A stretch of DNA of 64,000 nucleotides from Apoda limacodes (GCA_946406115.1 OX291551.1:1984001-2048000); one strand, 5' to 3'. Numbered from the stretch's first letter, positions 19,979 to 30,745 are shown. Numbers and translations are program-made. The notes: a model not told the origin generated them from the sequence alone.

Positions 19979-20494
19979 CAGTAATACCCCGACTTACACT
20001 ACCTCGACATACGCGAATTCGGAGTTACGCGATTTTTCAGGCTCAGACGTGTAGCACGGAATCGACGTGTAGGTACAAGAAAATAACGATTTTGTGTATT
20101 GTGCGATGACCTAAGATATGTACCAAGTACTAAGGCATTATAACGAAGTAGAACCGACTCTTTTGCTTCAAACAAGAAAAGAAAAACATTATTTTTGAAG
20201 TGTAAACTTAACATTATTATTATAAATTATTGACTCGACAGACGACTTTATTAGATTTTATGAAACCTTCTCCATCAAAATAACTTCAGATTGTGTTTAT
20301 TCGGATTCAGATTCGTCATATTATCTACAATAAGTTACACATTTCGTCCTTAATTATTGTTTTATTTAGTCTCCGGTCCCAATTAAACATACTTTGTATG
20401 TCTTCATATGCAAAATTGTACCCCGACTTACGCGAATTCGACTTACACGGAAAGCGCCTGGTCCCACCTATCGCGTAAGTCCGGGGTATTACTG
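19979..20494. mobile_element. TA-flanked MITE of pogo/Tigger type
   Basis: The left end CAGTAATACCCCGACTTAC and right end GTAAGTCCGGGGTATTACTG are inverted repeats with one small difference. Each is flanked by TA (19,977-19,978 and 20,495-20,496), the target duplication of the Tc1/mariner superfamily; the CAG..TACCCCG style suggests pogo/Tigger. At 516 bp it has no transposase. Internally CCCGACTTACGCGAATTCG text recurs near the right end. Confidence 0.8.
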
Positions 20495-21039
20495 TATTTT
20501 TGTTATTTTTGACACTTTTACCACCGAAAAATGATACTTTAGACCCATGTCTGTAGTTGGGGTTTTTGTGTTAATCTGTCAATCTGCCTATACATATTCA
20601 TTGTTTATGGTAGTGTGTGTGTGTGCGTTTTATCGTAGTGTGTGTACGTCAACCATTAGTTTTGCAACCAAAAATTTTGTTAAGTAGTAACGTTTCAAAG
20701 CCACACGAACGATAGGTGTCGGTGTTAAAACTGGCGTTACCAAAAGTGTGAAAAGGGAAATCGTGGGAACTCTTAATTCCAAAACGAACGCGCTCTATAA
20801 ATAAATATTTTTTTCTTATTCGGCTCTATATTAGCATTTCTTTGTTCGCTATCGCATTTATGCATACATGGCTTGAACCCCAGAGCACAGAGTATCAAAA
20901 AACTGTGAACCCTTAGCAAAATGGTGAACGTGCAATAATTTTTTTTTTAATTTTTAAAAATTACTTTTTAATACTTCACCTTGAGCTGAGCTGGTTTTAA
21001 ACTAACTATTGTAAAAATCACTATTGTAGAAACGTGGCA
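20495..21039. other. No gene recognised
   Basis: Contains a GTGTGTGTGTG run (about 20,611-20,625) and AT-rich text. CGCTATCGCATTTATGCATA (20,848) is weakly related to 17,427. No exon or RNA gene supported. Confidence 0.45.
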
Positions 21040-21330
21040 ATGTACCTGCAAAAGTAACTCTGTCCGTCTGTTTGAGTCCCGGGGAAGGATATCATAGGCT
21101 ACTTGAAAACGTCAAGTGTGAGTCGTTTTTTTTATAATTAAGGAGTTGCCGTTGACCGGAATTTAGGTCGGGTGGAACCGCGGGCAAATTTGGCATGGAG
21201 ATAGTTCGAGTGCTGAGAAAGGGCATAGGCGACTTGTAACAAGTGTGAGTCGGTTGGTTTGCCGTTTAAATCCCACACCGATACCCGAATTTAGGTCGGG
21301 CAAAAGCTTGTTTTATTATAAACTATTGCT
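21040..21330 (+). repeat. Helitron-like lepidopteran repeat fragments
   Basis: AAAAGTAACTCTGTCCGTCTG is followed by CCCGGGGAAGGATATCATAGG, AAGGAGTTGCCGTTGACCGG and AATTTAGGTCGGGTGGAACCG. The last phrases recur at 21,285 and at 58,340-58,410. The fragment therefore combines the start of one Helitron-like repeat and the end of another. Confidence 0.55.
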
Positions 21331-22134
21331 AAACCCCCGAACGTTGTATAGCTTTAGCTTCTCCCTTTTTCCCCACCTCTACTTTACTTTCACTTCCCAT
21401 ATTCACTGCTTTATTTACATAGAAAACATGAACTGCTATTTATTAATTTTAATTTATATAGATTAATTACTTGACCACAAATGAAACATTCAAGCATCAA
21501 ACTTGAAACGATTATACTTCGTATTTCTCCCGAATATGATAAGAGTTTACATGCAGCAGAACGCGAAATAATGCTGTCCTAATCACACCTTTAAAGCTAT
21601 AAAAATGCTTATTAAAATTTAAATTTACATACATAGTAGGTAGTTTCCACTACCTACAGATATGCACCCCTCCATATTGCCCGATTCTGACTGCCATTAC
21701 GTGTTTTTATGGTGTCCAGCGCACAAGTAAATTTTTTGTTCATCAAATATAATTTTAAAATAAGTCTTTAATAGGTATAAAAAAAAAGGCGTTATGGATT
21801 AGGAATAGTAACACTGTGAAAAGTTTAAAAAACTCGTGATAAAACGAAGAAGAATTTTGTTATATATACGTACGTTGTTCTACTGCGCATTCAGATATAA
21901 TTTAGCCAGTTATCTGAAGTTTTAAGGTAAGTTTTAAAGCGAATAACTCAATCAAATCAATTAATTAGATTACATGTACCGTCTTGAGTAATTTTTTTAT
22001 TGGACATGGAATATTGTTTAAGCAAATATTACTAAGACATTATAATAATGTAGCAAGAAAACAAAGCCTAATTTCTTGATCAATCAGTCAATCAATGTGC
22101 GACATCCCGGCGGCGTTTGTAACCTACTACTACC
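21331..22134. other. No gene recognised
   Basis: AT-rich stretch; a short frame at 21,245-21,466 has a hydrophobic end but overlaps repeat sequence. Nothing else supported. Confidence 0.45.
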
Positions 22135-22440
22135 TACTTACATTTTGTCATGAAATAAATACAAGCTTTGGAATGTCTCAAGGTACCGATATAGTGTGTA
22201 CCTACATTTTTTCAATAAATAAATCCAATAATTGCAAAATCCTGACGTATATCGTGTGTGGATAATCATTTCAATATCCCAACGTATATGTGTATGGATA
22301 CTTAAATTTTGTTATAAAATAGATACCATGACTTCAATATTCAGAATTACCTATATTGTGTTGGATACCTACATTTTGTCATAACTAAATACTATTATTG
22401 AAATATCCCGATGTTTATCGTGTATGGATGGTTATGATGA
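22135..22440 (+). repeat. Decayed ~62-68 bp tandem repeat, about five units
   Basis: Each unit runs TACATTTTGTCATAAATAAA, then an ATTG/CTTT stretch, AATATCCCGACGTAT and ATCGTGTATGGATA. The units start near 22,138, 22,203, 22,300 and 22,370, with a truncated one at 22,265. They differ from each other by many substitutions and small indels, so the array is old. Confidence 0.65.
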
Positions 22441-22714
22441 CTCAATTACACCAGGCCAACATTAATGCCCCAACGTATGAATATGGAAAAAAAATGATGT
22501 ACGTCAACTAACTTACCTAAATATTTGTGCCGTTATGTATTACAAATGAGAACTCATGCTAAATAGCCATACCATTACAACTCATGGAAACAGTTAACGA
22601 AAACCTGCACCCTACATGTTGCAGCTATCAGGGTACAGCACAAAATATGTAAAAGGTTTTCAGACAATTTACACAGAATGACATGATATAGCAACACAAT
22701 TTTTTCGATGTTAT

Positions 22715-23008
22715 TTGATTAACGGGCTAAAGGTGATTTCCCGTCTCGAAGACACGATTATCGAAAGAATATTAAAAAATCGAATTATGTTATTGCAAAG
22801 AGAAGAAAAAAGAGATGTTGGATTAAAAAAAAGGATTGAAAGAAGTACAATTTTGGGAGTTTCTAACACCTTGTGCATTGAATTAAAATTAGACGAAGAA
22901 ACGTCATTTAAAAATATGTTTCGTGTAAGAAAATCACAATTTACACATATACTTGAACAAATTGGTTCGTCTATTCAAAAGAATTTATTTGTGCTGAGTC
23001 TGTCATAA
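22715..23008 (+). pseudogene. PIF/Harbinger nuclease (HARBI1-like), N-terminal fragment
   Basis: A 97-codon frame has LCIELKLDEETSFKNMFRVR and KSQFTHILEQIGSSIQK at about residues 52-88. This matches the N-terminal signature of Harbinger/HARBI1 nucleases (acidic DDE..F+N.F.R, F..L...I...I.K). The frame ends right after this point, before any catalytic DDE residue, and nothing recognisable follows. Intact proteins of this family are about 350-400 residues. No Myb-like partner gene or TIR was found nearby. It is a truncated relic. Confidence 0.6.
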
Positions 23009-23189
23009 AACTAAAGTTTTTATTTATGAATGCCAAAAATATATTAAAAATTCTCATCAAAATCTAAAACAGCTATTAACGAGCAATTTTTGAGGAATGA
23101 TTGCTCGGTCTTAATTTCTTTAATTTGCTCCATATAGCTCGGTATGGAATAGCGGTATTACTAGCAACATTTGTAAAATAATTTTGGTA

Positions 23190-23820
23190 CTTGAATAATT
23201 TTCACCTCAAACTTGACAAATACAAAAAAAAAGAAAAACTCTGTTTTCGAATAATTTTAATAGTTGAAAATTACGTAAAATTTTCCTCTCCCTACTCTAT
23301 GACAGACGGATGGACGGACACATGAGTGATCTCAAAGAGTTTGTCCTATTATAGAAGAGAACCCTTAAAATAAAGAAAAAGTATACAGGTTTCAAAAAAC
23401 TTGAAAATAATTCCTATCGTAATTTCTCATGGTCAGCCTCAGCGATTTCAGGGTAAAAAAAATTGGTACTCAAAAAAATATTCATACTGCGCTCTCAGGT
23501 CAGTGCCCAAGAAGTTAATATATTGATGACACTGTATAGTGAACTATGAACACATAGTTGAAGACAAGAAGCTTATTTCTGGATGTCACTGGAGAGCGCT
23601 GTAAGAATATTTTTTTAGGCTTAATTTTTTGACCTCAAAATCGCTTTGAGTGTATTTATAGGTATTGTATTGATTGATATTGAGTGTATTGACCTTGAGA
23701 AATTACGATAGAGATACTTTTTTCACGGTTTTTTAAAACTTTAGTACGTACATAGATTTTCTATATTCTTAGGGTTTTGTATCATAAAAGGAAAAGCAGA
23801 ACCTTCCTACGATCAATATT
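23190..23820. repeat. Foldback-like interspersed repeat
   Basis: The left part (AGAACCCTTAAAATAAAG, CGTAATTTCTCATGGTCA, CTGCGCTCTCAGGTCAGTG) is answered in inverted orientation by 23,585-23,800 (CACTGGAGAGCGCTGTAAGA, GAGAAATTACGATAGAGA, TATTCTTAGGGTTTTG). A GACAGACGGATGGACGGACAC phrase precedes it. A second copy of the left half is at 28,226-28,575. No gene inside. Confidence 0.65.
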
Positions 23821-24213
23821 ATCGCTAAGAAAGGTAGTACTGCAAGTACTCGCTCGACCAAGCCGCCCGAACAATGAAAGTTACCCGAACAATAAGCAGC
23901 CTGAACTGGGTAAGTACAGAAAACCGCGGCCATAATAACACTAACATCGAGTAGTGTTGTGTTCCTGGCGGTGAGTAAGGTTGCCTGAGCTCTTTGAGGA
24001 TTCGCTGCGCGGACAGCGGAGGACCGGCGGTGCTTGTTGGTATCATTGCTCGGCGTAGACGCGGCGTGCTGGTACGGCGGTCAGGGAGACTTGATGAAAC
24101 GGCTGACCTTTGGCCGCCCGCAGGTAGAACGGGTTCCCGTACCCAGGGATCCCTTAATCTCCGCCCTGGGAGGCTGATCCGCCAACCAGTGTTAATTCTC
24201 TGAAGTAGTAGTC

Positions 24214-24322
24214 GTGACGAAGAAGGAGACTGGAGTGGACCCGGCTAATACAACAGAGGGTAATCCCTTCCGCCCGCTGTGCCAACAACCGTATTATCTG
24301 TGCCGGGTTTTGGCAGTTCTAG
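24214..24322 (+). pseudogene. LINE A copy 3: ORF1 remnant
   Basis: Collinear with 5364-5474. The ATG of copy 2 is GTG here, and the 109-bp span is out of frame. The text KKETGVDPAN-like is still recognisable at the start. It ends at the equivalent TAG. The common short length shows that the loss of ORF1 predates both insertions. Confidence 0.45.
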
Positions 24323-24457
24323 TATCGCACTTTTTGTCTTCTAAGCTGTCTGTGCAGTGAATCCTCATATTTAGTCTAGGTAACTTCTTTTTAAAAAAAT
24401 AGCAAAAGGTCCAAAAAAAAAAGACTATTTTCAGCGGCCGCTCCATCCACATTTTAT

Positions 24458-25273
24458 GTGGACTTTTGTAACGTTTTGACAAAGGGTATTCACGTAAATC
24501 TTAATGCAGTCCACCTCCATCTGGAGTCTGCGCAGCTGACTATTCTTTTTCTAACGGAGATGCAGATATACCTTAATTATCCCGGCTACAAACTCGATCA
24601 CAATTTTGTGAGTCGTGCCGGTGTATTTATGTTTGTCCGGGAGGATATCTGCTGTCATCGCCTTAATAGCCTTGAAGACAGGGACCTGTCGATATTATGG
24701 GTGCGCGTAGATCACGGCGGCCACACTCGTAACTATGCGTGCCTATACAGGTCTCATAGCGATGAATCGGACGTAGCTCGACTCTTCATGCACCTGAGTT
24801 TGACGACTGACAAAGTTTTAGAGCAATATCCCGCAGCAGAACTAATTATTTTGGGAGACTTTAACGCCCACCATTGTGAGTGGCTCAGTTCTCAAACCAA
24901 TAACTGTGCAGGGATATTTGCTCATGAATTTGATCTGACCTATGAATTCTCTCAGCTGGTACTTTCTCCAACGAGTATACCAGATATAGAGGACCATACA
25001 AGCTCCTTACTGGACCTTCTGCTGACTACACGTCCGGACGGATATTCTGTCTCAGTGGATTTGCCTTTAGGCTCCTCGGACCACTGTCTCGTTCAGACTC
25101 AAGTGTCATGCACACAACCCGATCCATCTGGGCCAACTAATTGGCTTCTTGGTGGCATTATAAGTCGGCAGACTGGGATGGATTGCGAGAATTTTATGCA
25201 TCGTACCCGTGGAGGCAGATCTGCTTTAGCTCAGAAGATCCTGACATCACATCTGCGCAGCCGCAGTCACTGA
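24458..25273 (+). pseudogene. LINE A copy 3: APE-type endonuclease
   Basis: About 270 codons are open. Landmarks: GIHVNLNAVHLHL, ILFLTEMQIY (catalytic E kept), FMFVREDICCHRL, LSILWVRVDHGG, ELIILGDFNAHHCEWLS (D, N), DLLLTTRPDGYSVSVD and GSSDHCLVQTQVSC (SDH). Compared with copy 2 it lacks about nine residues after LTE.Q. The first catalytic segment, NIRG in copy 2, reads NVLTKG. The frame is lost shortly after the SDH motif. The domain is otherwise the most complete endonuclease in the window. Confidence 0.85.
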
Positions 25274-25289
25274 GACAATCCTCGCTGGT

Positions 25290-25508
25290 ATGGAATGTTA
25301 TATTCCTAACCCGCGAGTAGCTTGCGGCGTCCAAAAACGACCGTGGTTTAATAGGTCTTGCAGAGAAGCTAAAATTCTTAAGCAAACTGCATATGAGGCT
25401 TGGACCACGGCTCGTAATAATAAGGATCCGAATATTTCTGAGTTAAAACGCAAATTAAATGCTGCCTCGAGGTTCAGTAAGAAAGTAACTGCCAGAGCAA
25501 AATTCTAA
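25290..25508 (+). pseudogene. LINE A copy 3: linker ORF ending in the shared TAA
   Basis: It carries RPWFNRSCREAKILKQTAYE and AASRFSKKVTARAKF, the counterpart of 4182-4400. Both copies stop at TAA immediately after TARAKF. Beyond the stop, both continue with the same nucleotides but in a frame that does not read as linker protein until the RT begins. Confidence 0.8.
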
Positions 25509-25577
25509 TTCATCGGCAGAATAGTTGGGCGACTTGAGAGCTTTCTGGTAGCTTGCCAAAGCTGCCGAAGGGAACTT

Positions 25578-26785
25578 TTGCCAGTCGTCGTTACCCCACT
25601 GTGTAAGACCGATGGTGACTTGGCCCATAGTGCTAAAGAGAAAGCCGATTTGCTGGGCAGTCTCTTTGCCTCAAACTCGAATATGAAGTGCGGCAAGACA
25701 GCAGTGGTGCTTAAGCAATGTGCTTCTGAGTTATGTCCTGTACTCACGCGTCTCTTCGCGCTTTCCTACCACACTAGGCAATTTCCGTCATCATCATGGA
25801 AGACTACAAATGTGCACATTGTGCCCAAAAAGGGCGATAGATCAGATCCATCGAATTACAGGCCTATCGCTATTACCGCTCTCCTCTCCAAGGTGATGGA
25901 GCGTGTGATCAACACACAGCTTTTGAGATACCTAGAAAAACACGACCTGATCAGCGACCGTCAATATGGCTTTCGCCAGGGTCAGCAGGGTTTGTGCAAA
26001 TGGGTGGCTAGCTTTTTGTCCGGCAGACGCATACGAACCGTAGTTGACGGTAGTTGCTCTGATAGCATGGACATTAATGCTGGTGTCCCGCAAGACTCTG
26101 TGCTTTCTCCTACGCTGTTTCTACTGCATATCAATGAACTGTTGGACATCAACAACATGCATTGCTATGCAGATGACAGAAGTGGAGACGCTTATTACAC
26201 GGTCGTGCAAACATCCCTCGTTCCGTTGTGGAGGAAAACCGCGGAGAACTTGTGTCTCAAATCGAGACCATACTGTCCAAGGTCTCTGACTGGGTCCGAT
26301 ACAATCCTACACAAGGTGAAGCTGGCGTCTAAAAAACTAGGTGTACTCAACAGAGCGAGGCAATATTTCACGTCGGGGCAGAGGTTGTTGCTTTACAAGT
26401 TACAAGTACGGCCCCATGTGGAGTACTGCTTTCATCTCTGGGCGGATGCACCCGGATACCAGCTTGGCCCTTTTGACTCGGTTCAACGACGGGCTGGGAG
26501 AATTGTCGACGATTCCAAACTCACTTGCCGTATCGAACCCTTAAATCTGAGGAGAGACTTTGCCTCCCTGGGTATTTTCTACCACTTGTACATGGGATGT
26601 GTTCTGAGGAATTGTTCGAAATGATGCCCATGACTACTTTCTACCCTCGCACAGCTCGCCATCGGCAGGGAATTCATTCTCGCATACAGTGCGATTTCAG
26701 AGAAACTTCCTCCCGCGAACGCTTGGGTTGTGGAATGAGCTCCCTGCCAAGGTTTTCTCTAAGGACTACAGCTTAGGGTTCTTCA
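25578..26785 (+). pseudogene. LINE A copy 3: reverse transcriptase with two deletions
   Basis: The frame gives KADLLGSLFASNS, SSSWKTTNVHIVPKKGD, SNYRPIAITALLSKVMERV and SDRQYGFRQGQQG, joined directly to LCKWVASFLSGRRIRT. Motif A is therefore missing. NAGVPQDSVLSPTLF and HCYADD follow. A second deletion plus frame changes joins the palm to KLASKKLGVLNRAR, then LLLYKLQVRPHVEYC, PFDSVQRRAGRIVDD and, after a frameshift near 26,570, EELFEMMP and FYPRTARHR. It cannot be catalytic. The first deletion junction is identical at the nucleotide level to copy 2 (near 3700). Confidence 0.85.
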
Positions 26786-26927
26786 AAAAAGAAGTTATTA
26801 GATTTCTGAAGGGTCGGCAACGCGCTAGTGATGCCCCTGGTGTTGCAAGCGTCCATAGGCCACGGTGACCGCTTACCATCAGGCGGACCGAGTGCTTGTT
26901 TGCCACCTTAGAGGTATAAAAAAAAAT

Positions 26928-27599
26928 CCGTCCATCCTTCCGTCACAGAGTACAATTTAGGACAAACTAATTGGGCCTGCAATCTGGTTTGACCGGTGAC
27001 ATATGGCCCAAATCACCCTCGGTGAGAGTAGGTCGTGCCCAAACAGTAGGGATGTATGAGGCTGATAAGGTTCATATATTCCCCTTATCTTGGGTACATA
27101 ATCATTTATTTTACATGGTCATACTAACTCGACTGTTGTGACTGTCACAAAGATGTTATATAAATTTAAAAAAATGGTAATTGATGAATCATTTAAGAAA
27201 ATTAATGTTTAAAATTTAAAGGTTATAAATTCGATGCGCAATATTTATTTACACATAGCCTACCTAATTAAAAAAGAAACAGTATCGATTAAAAGTGACA
27301 CAACACAAGTACAAAACTGTAAAATAAAATCATTCTTGGTGTTACTAATATAAATAATTTTGCAGGAAAATATGACTTCTTCATACAGATAACTGCAGCA
27401 CATCAATTCATTTGAACAAAATACAAATACTATGTTTTCAGTCATTATTCAATAAGATTGGCAACTTAAGACTGACATTTAGTCTACGAGGCTGAATCTT
27501 ATAAAGTTCCAATTTTTTTTTTATATTTAGCAGCTAGCTAAACGACCGTGTCAAATGTGTTTATTTATATATTTGAATACACTACAACTACTACATTCC
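26928..27599. other. No gene recognised
   Basis: Flank of the LINE, starting with CCGTCCATCCTTCCGTCAC, followed by AT-rich sequence. No exon, RNA gene or repeat unit supported. Confidence 0.45.
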
Positions 27600-27667
27600 G
27601 ATAACCAGAGGATATTACGTAAATTACGTACACGTAAATTACGTAAATTACGTAATATCTGGTTATC
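27600..27667. repeat. Hairpin made of ACGTAAATT repeats
   Basis: GATAACCAG at 27,600 pairs with CTGGTTATC at 27,659. The interior consists of five tandem ACGTAAATT-type 9-mers that continue the pairing, apart from a 3-bp insertion (AGG) in the left arm. The loop is only a few bases. No associated gene is seen. Confidence 0.8.
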
Positions 27668-28225
27668 TCGCTCGCACGCACTGGCTTTTTACCAGCTTCG
27701 CATCTTTCATCCTCATCCATGACAAAATAATGATAAACATACATAGGGCAACAAACTTTAAAGGTTTAAAATTTTTATGATTTTTTCTCTTTCTTTGTGG
27801 CAAAACTGAATTCGACTTTTTTACTTTCAAAATTTCTGCTAATTGCTGCCAATCAAGATGTCACTAAGGAGTGCAGCTAACAAAAATTCGGTTGGAACAG
27901 GACTAGGTTCTAAGAGGTGTGCCTGTGCCAAAAACTACCGCAAATAGATGCCAGTGTAAAAAGATTTTGTGTGATTAGAAATGCCACCATAGTATGTAAA
28001 ATAAATAAAAGATTCATATGTTCACTTACTAGCACAAAAAGTTCATTTTATATTTTAGTTTGACTAGAAGTCATTATTACTAAATAGGCCAAACTAACTA
28101 AATACTTTAGGTTTTAATTTGACCTAGGCCGAACTGATTTTGAATTGTCATTAAATTATCAAAAAAAAATTCCTAGTGATAATCTAAAGGACCTTATTTG
28201 TGAGCAATTTTCTGATTAAAAATAA
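27668..28225. other. No gene recognised
   Basis: AT-rich sequence without supported frames or repeat boundaries. Confidence 0.45.
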
Positions 28226-28575
28226 AAATGGTACTTGAATATTTTTCACATCAAACTTGAAATCCCCAAAAAAATTTTTTTTCGTAAGATTTTAATAGTT
28301 GAAAAATTACATCAAATTTGCCTCTTTCTTTGACAGACGGACGGACATGAGAGTGATTCAGAATTGTTCTGTTTTTCCTGTTATGGTACAGAACCCTTAA
28401 AATATAGAAAAACTATGCACCTACTATATTTTAAAAAAACGTGAAAAAATTATCCCCATCGTAATTTCTCATGGTCACCCTATCAATACACTCGAAGCGA
28501 TTTTTAGGTAAAAAATTCAAAAAAAATATTTTCTTACTGCGCTCTCCAGTGGTATCAACATATAAACTTCTTGGC
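28226..28575 (+). repeat. Second copy of the 23,190 repeat (left half)
   Basis: It matches 23,190-23,490 in order: GGTACTTGAATATTTTTCAC, GACAGACGGACGGACATGAG, ACAGAACCCTTAAAATATAG, CGTAATTTCTCATGGTCA and TACTGCGCTCTCCAGTG. The inverted right half is missing. It ends near the text CTTCTTGGCAGTAGCC. Confidence 0.65.
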
Positions 28576-29078
28576 AGTAGCCTCACAAAATGTGTTTAAC
28601 TTTTTTAAAGAGACAAAACAAACCTGTAATCTCTTCTCTTTCCATTAACGTCCGCAATTATGTTTATGTTTATTAAAACAAGTTAGAAAGAGACAAGACC
28701 TCAGTTTTACCACGTGTCTGTCACACTTTTGCGAGCATTTTTTTTCACATCTGGCTAGGAAATGTCCTATCTCTTACTGTTTAGTTGAAAAATCTGTTTG
28801 CTGTCCTGCTGTCAGTGTGACACGATTGCCAAAGCTAAATTTGCGAAAAATTGCAAGCTAAAAAAACAGGCCCATTATCGGTCATATAATAAGGCTGTGT
28901 TCCAAAAAACGCCGAGTAATCGTAAGAATCGTAAAAAGTATCGCCCGGTAGAGTTGAAAAATCAACCAGTTCTGGAACGAGCGTTTGACAGTTAATTTTC
29001 ACACTGACAGGAGTGATTTTCTACCTTGTCTATGGCAGTGTAAAGAATTAAACTTGACAGTTGGAAAATTACTCTACC

Positions 29079-30080
29079 CAGGGTTGCGTTCAAAAACGAG
29101 TACCTTTTGTAAAAAATGACGTCATCGGGTTCCTAACTCTACCCTATAGTTTTTGAACGGCTAACTGAGTTACATCTGTCAAGTTTTAATCAATGTTTCC
29201 ACTTTTAGGAATTTCGCCCTTGTAGGGGCATTTTTTTTATTTGAAATACCTTTGTAAGGCCTACGGAACACTAATATGTATAATCAAAACAAAAGAATTC
29301 ACCAAGTTCCCACCTAGTTTATGAAAACTTAATTCAAAAAAGCAAGAAGGAAACTATTAGTTTGTTTTCACTCAAAGTCAAAAAAATAGCCTAAAACTTT
29401 ATTTGAAATAAATATAAAAAATAAAGTTTTTATAAACTAGGTGGGAACTTGGTGAATTCTTTTGTTTTGATTATACATATATTTTAATAAAACTTACCAT
29501 TATTATTAAGTATATTATAATACTATTTATTTATCAGTATGTTAACAATGTTTACCTTTTTGTAGTTGTTACGTTGTGTTTGCATTCTAAACACATGAAT
29601 CGCGGTTTATTTTATTGTTAGATTTGATGTTGACAAAAAATAAAATGAAAATAGGAGTATTTCTAAACAGCTAAAATTTACGGCTAAAATCAATATTTTA
29701 AAACTATTTTAAGGCATTTAGGGTTATGCACTAAAGATTCTAAGAAAAAACTGAACCCTAGTAGTGGTGTGGAAATACTTAAAAATCTTTTATTACGTAA
29801 AAAAACTCCAAATACAAAAGTCATAGAAAAATACTTAAATACAAAAACACACAACAAAATAATTTACTAATTTTCTTAATACGGAAACATTGCTTTGACT
29901 ATTTTAATCAAATATGGCCGCCTACTCCGACGAACCCGCGTCGAGTACGGTTCACTTGAGCCAACCCTAGGGTAACAACTCTACGCGTTTTTGAACGGAT
30001 TAGGGTTGGAACTCAGTTAGTTTATGAACGGTTCGAGTCATAACTCTACTCGACTCAGTCGGTTTTTGAACGGCCCCCTG
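29079..30080. mobile_element. Middle layer: element with CAGGG..CGTTCAAAAAC ends
   Basis: The left end CAGGGTTGCGTTCAAAAACG and right end GTTTTTGAACGGCCCCCTG form imperfect inverted repeats of hAT style. Five further GTTTTTGAACG-type motifs (both orientations) lie near the ends (29,090, 29,150, 29,998, 30,030 and 30,066), with AACTGAGTT/AACTCAGTT partners. The flanking 8 bp do not match, so no target duplication survives. No transposase frame is visible. Confidence 0.5.
29274..29475. repeat. Inner layer: near-perfect 57-bp-arm foldback
   Basis: The arm from 29,274 (ATATGTATAATCAAAACAAA) and the arm ending at 29,475 are reverse complements over about 57 bp with one mismatch; the shared core includes CCAAGTTCCCACCTAG. 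The loop is about 90 bp. This is a distinct young-looking insertion inside the middle layer. Confidence 0.85.
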
Positions 30081-30112
30081 GATGTCCCAAAAATACTTTT
30101 TTAACTTCCTCG

Positions 30113-30352
30113 TTGCGATTTGGAACACACCCTTTAATATTGTTGGCCATAGATAACTGCGAAATAGCTATTTTCAAATTACGTTACTATGCTCTTTGGC
30201 TATTTCTTATCATAATTTTGACGTTCACCTCGTTCGCTCTGTTCCTTGTTTTTTTGACGAAACTTGAGGAAGTTTCGTTTTTTGGTTTATTTCGGGTCCA
30301 GTTATATAAAGTATATTGGGCAATATGTGCAGTGATAACGGTGCGTGATTAG
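30113..30352 (+). other. Hydrophobic short frame, unrecognised
   Basis: A 79-codon frame holds a membrane-like segment (WLFLIIILTFTSFALFLVF) around residues 30-48. It overlaps the end of the nested foldback, has no neighbour supporting a gene, and precedes the GC-richer patch at 30.4 kb. It could be part of a transcribed leader, but coding is unlikely. Confidence 0.2.
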
Positions 30353-30399
30353 TTAATAAAATCGGTGATATCTCGTCTGGTTTTGATACTTCAGTGTCT

Positions 30400-30697
30400 A
30401 GCTTTGTGATTCTTTACTTGTGTTATAAATATAATTTTCTTGGAAGTCTCGCGCCGAGTTGCGTACAACTGCGACGAGACCTTGATTTTAAACTAGTTCC
30501 TTGGACGGTCGAGGAGAGGGACAGTTACGAGGATCAGTCATATGCTGAGGTACGTCTTTTAGTTTACTTCGGTTTGTGAGAGAAAATAAACGCGCGTGCT
30601 TAGTTGTTGCCCTGTTGCAGCATACAAGTGAGGTGTCAGGTTGTGCGTGTATAGAAATGTGTGTTTTGAAGTTTTCGAGTGCGGAAAGACCGTTGTG
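30400..30697 (+). promoter_or_regulatory. Possible promoter / 5' UTR
   Basis: The surroundings are AT-rich, but this patch is GC-richer, with CTCGCGCCGAGTTGCG, GGACGGTCGAGGAGAGGGAC and a TCAGT initiator-like site (30,392-30,396 and 30,535-30,539). CATATGCTGAGGTACGTC at 30,540 looks like a splice donor. It directly precedes the candidate first coding exon at 30,698. This is compositional evidence only. Confidence 0.3.
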
Positions 30698-30743
30698 ATG
30701 TCCTCGGCGAGAGACGCTCTCGTAATGATGGAGATCGGCGGAG
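30698..30743 (+). CDS. Candidate first coding exon of a host gene
   Basis: ATG at 30,698 opens MSSARDALVMMEIGG and runs 46 nt to a plausible splice donor (G|GTAAAT at 30,744), leaving one base of the next codon. It sits in a GC-rich patch unlike the surrounding transposon debris. The frame stays open past the donor for about 200 bp, so splicing is not forced. The phase fits the candidate exon at 51,977-52,045. The protein is not recognised. An alternative is that this patch is only an untranslated first exon or unrelated sequence. Confidence 0.3.
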
Positions 30744-30745
30744 GT

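Larger units (their letters stand above)
23830..26927 (+). mobile_element. LINE family A, copy 3: end-to-end but internally deleted
   Basis: It starts with AAGGTAGTACTGCAAGTACT and ends with GCCACCTTAGAGGTATAAAA plus a short A tail. Between lie a 5' UTR, a degenerate ORF1 start (24,214), endonuclease (24,458-25,273), linker (25,290-25,508) and RT (25,578-26,785). Its structure is collinear with copy 2, including the short ORF1, the TAA after TARAKF, the finger deletion and GVPQD. An additional deletion after YADD removes part of the RT palm/thumb. No target duplication was confirmed. At about 3.1 kb it is much shorter than an autonomous element with full ORF1 and RT should be. Confidence 0.85.
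28892..30133. mobile_element. Outer layer of a nested foldback: GGCTGTGTTCCAAA inverted repeats
   Basis: The left motif AAGGCTGTGTTCCAAA (28,890) is matched by TTTGGAACACACCCTT (30,118-30,133). The inner element 29,079-30,080 sits inside. A short frame over 28,798-28,995 spans the left end and has no domain. The match is short, so the call is tentative, but the same style of end is common in insect MITEs. Confidence 0.4.
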
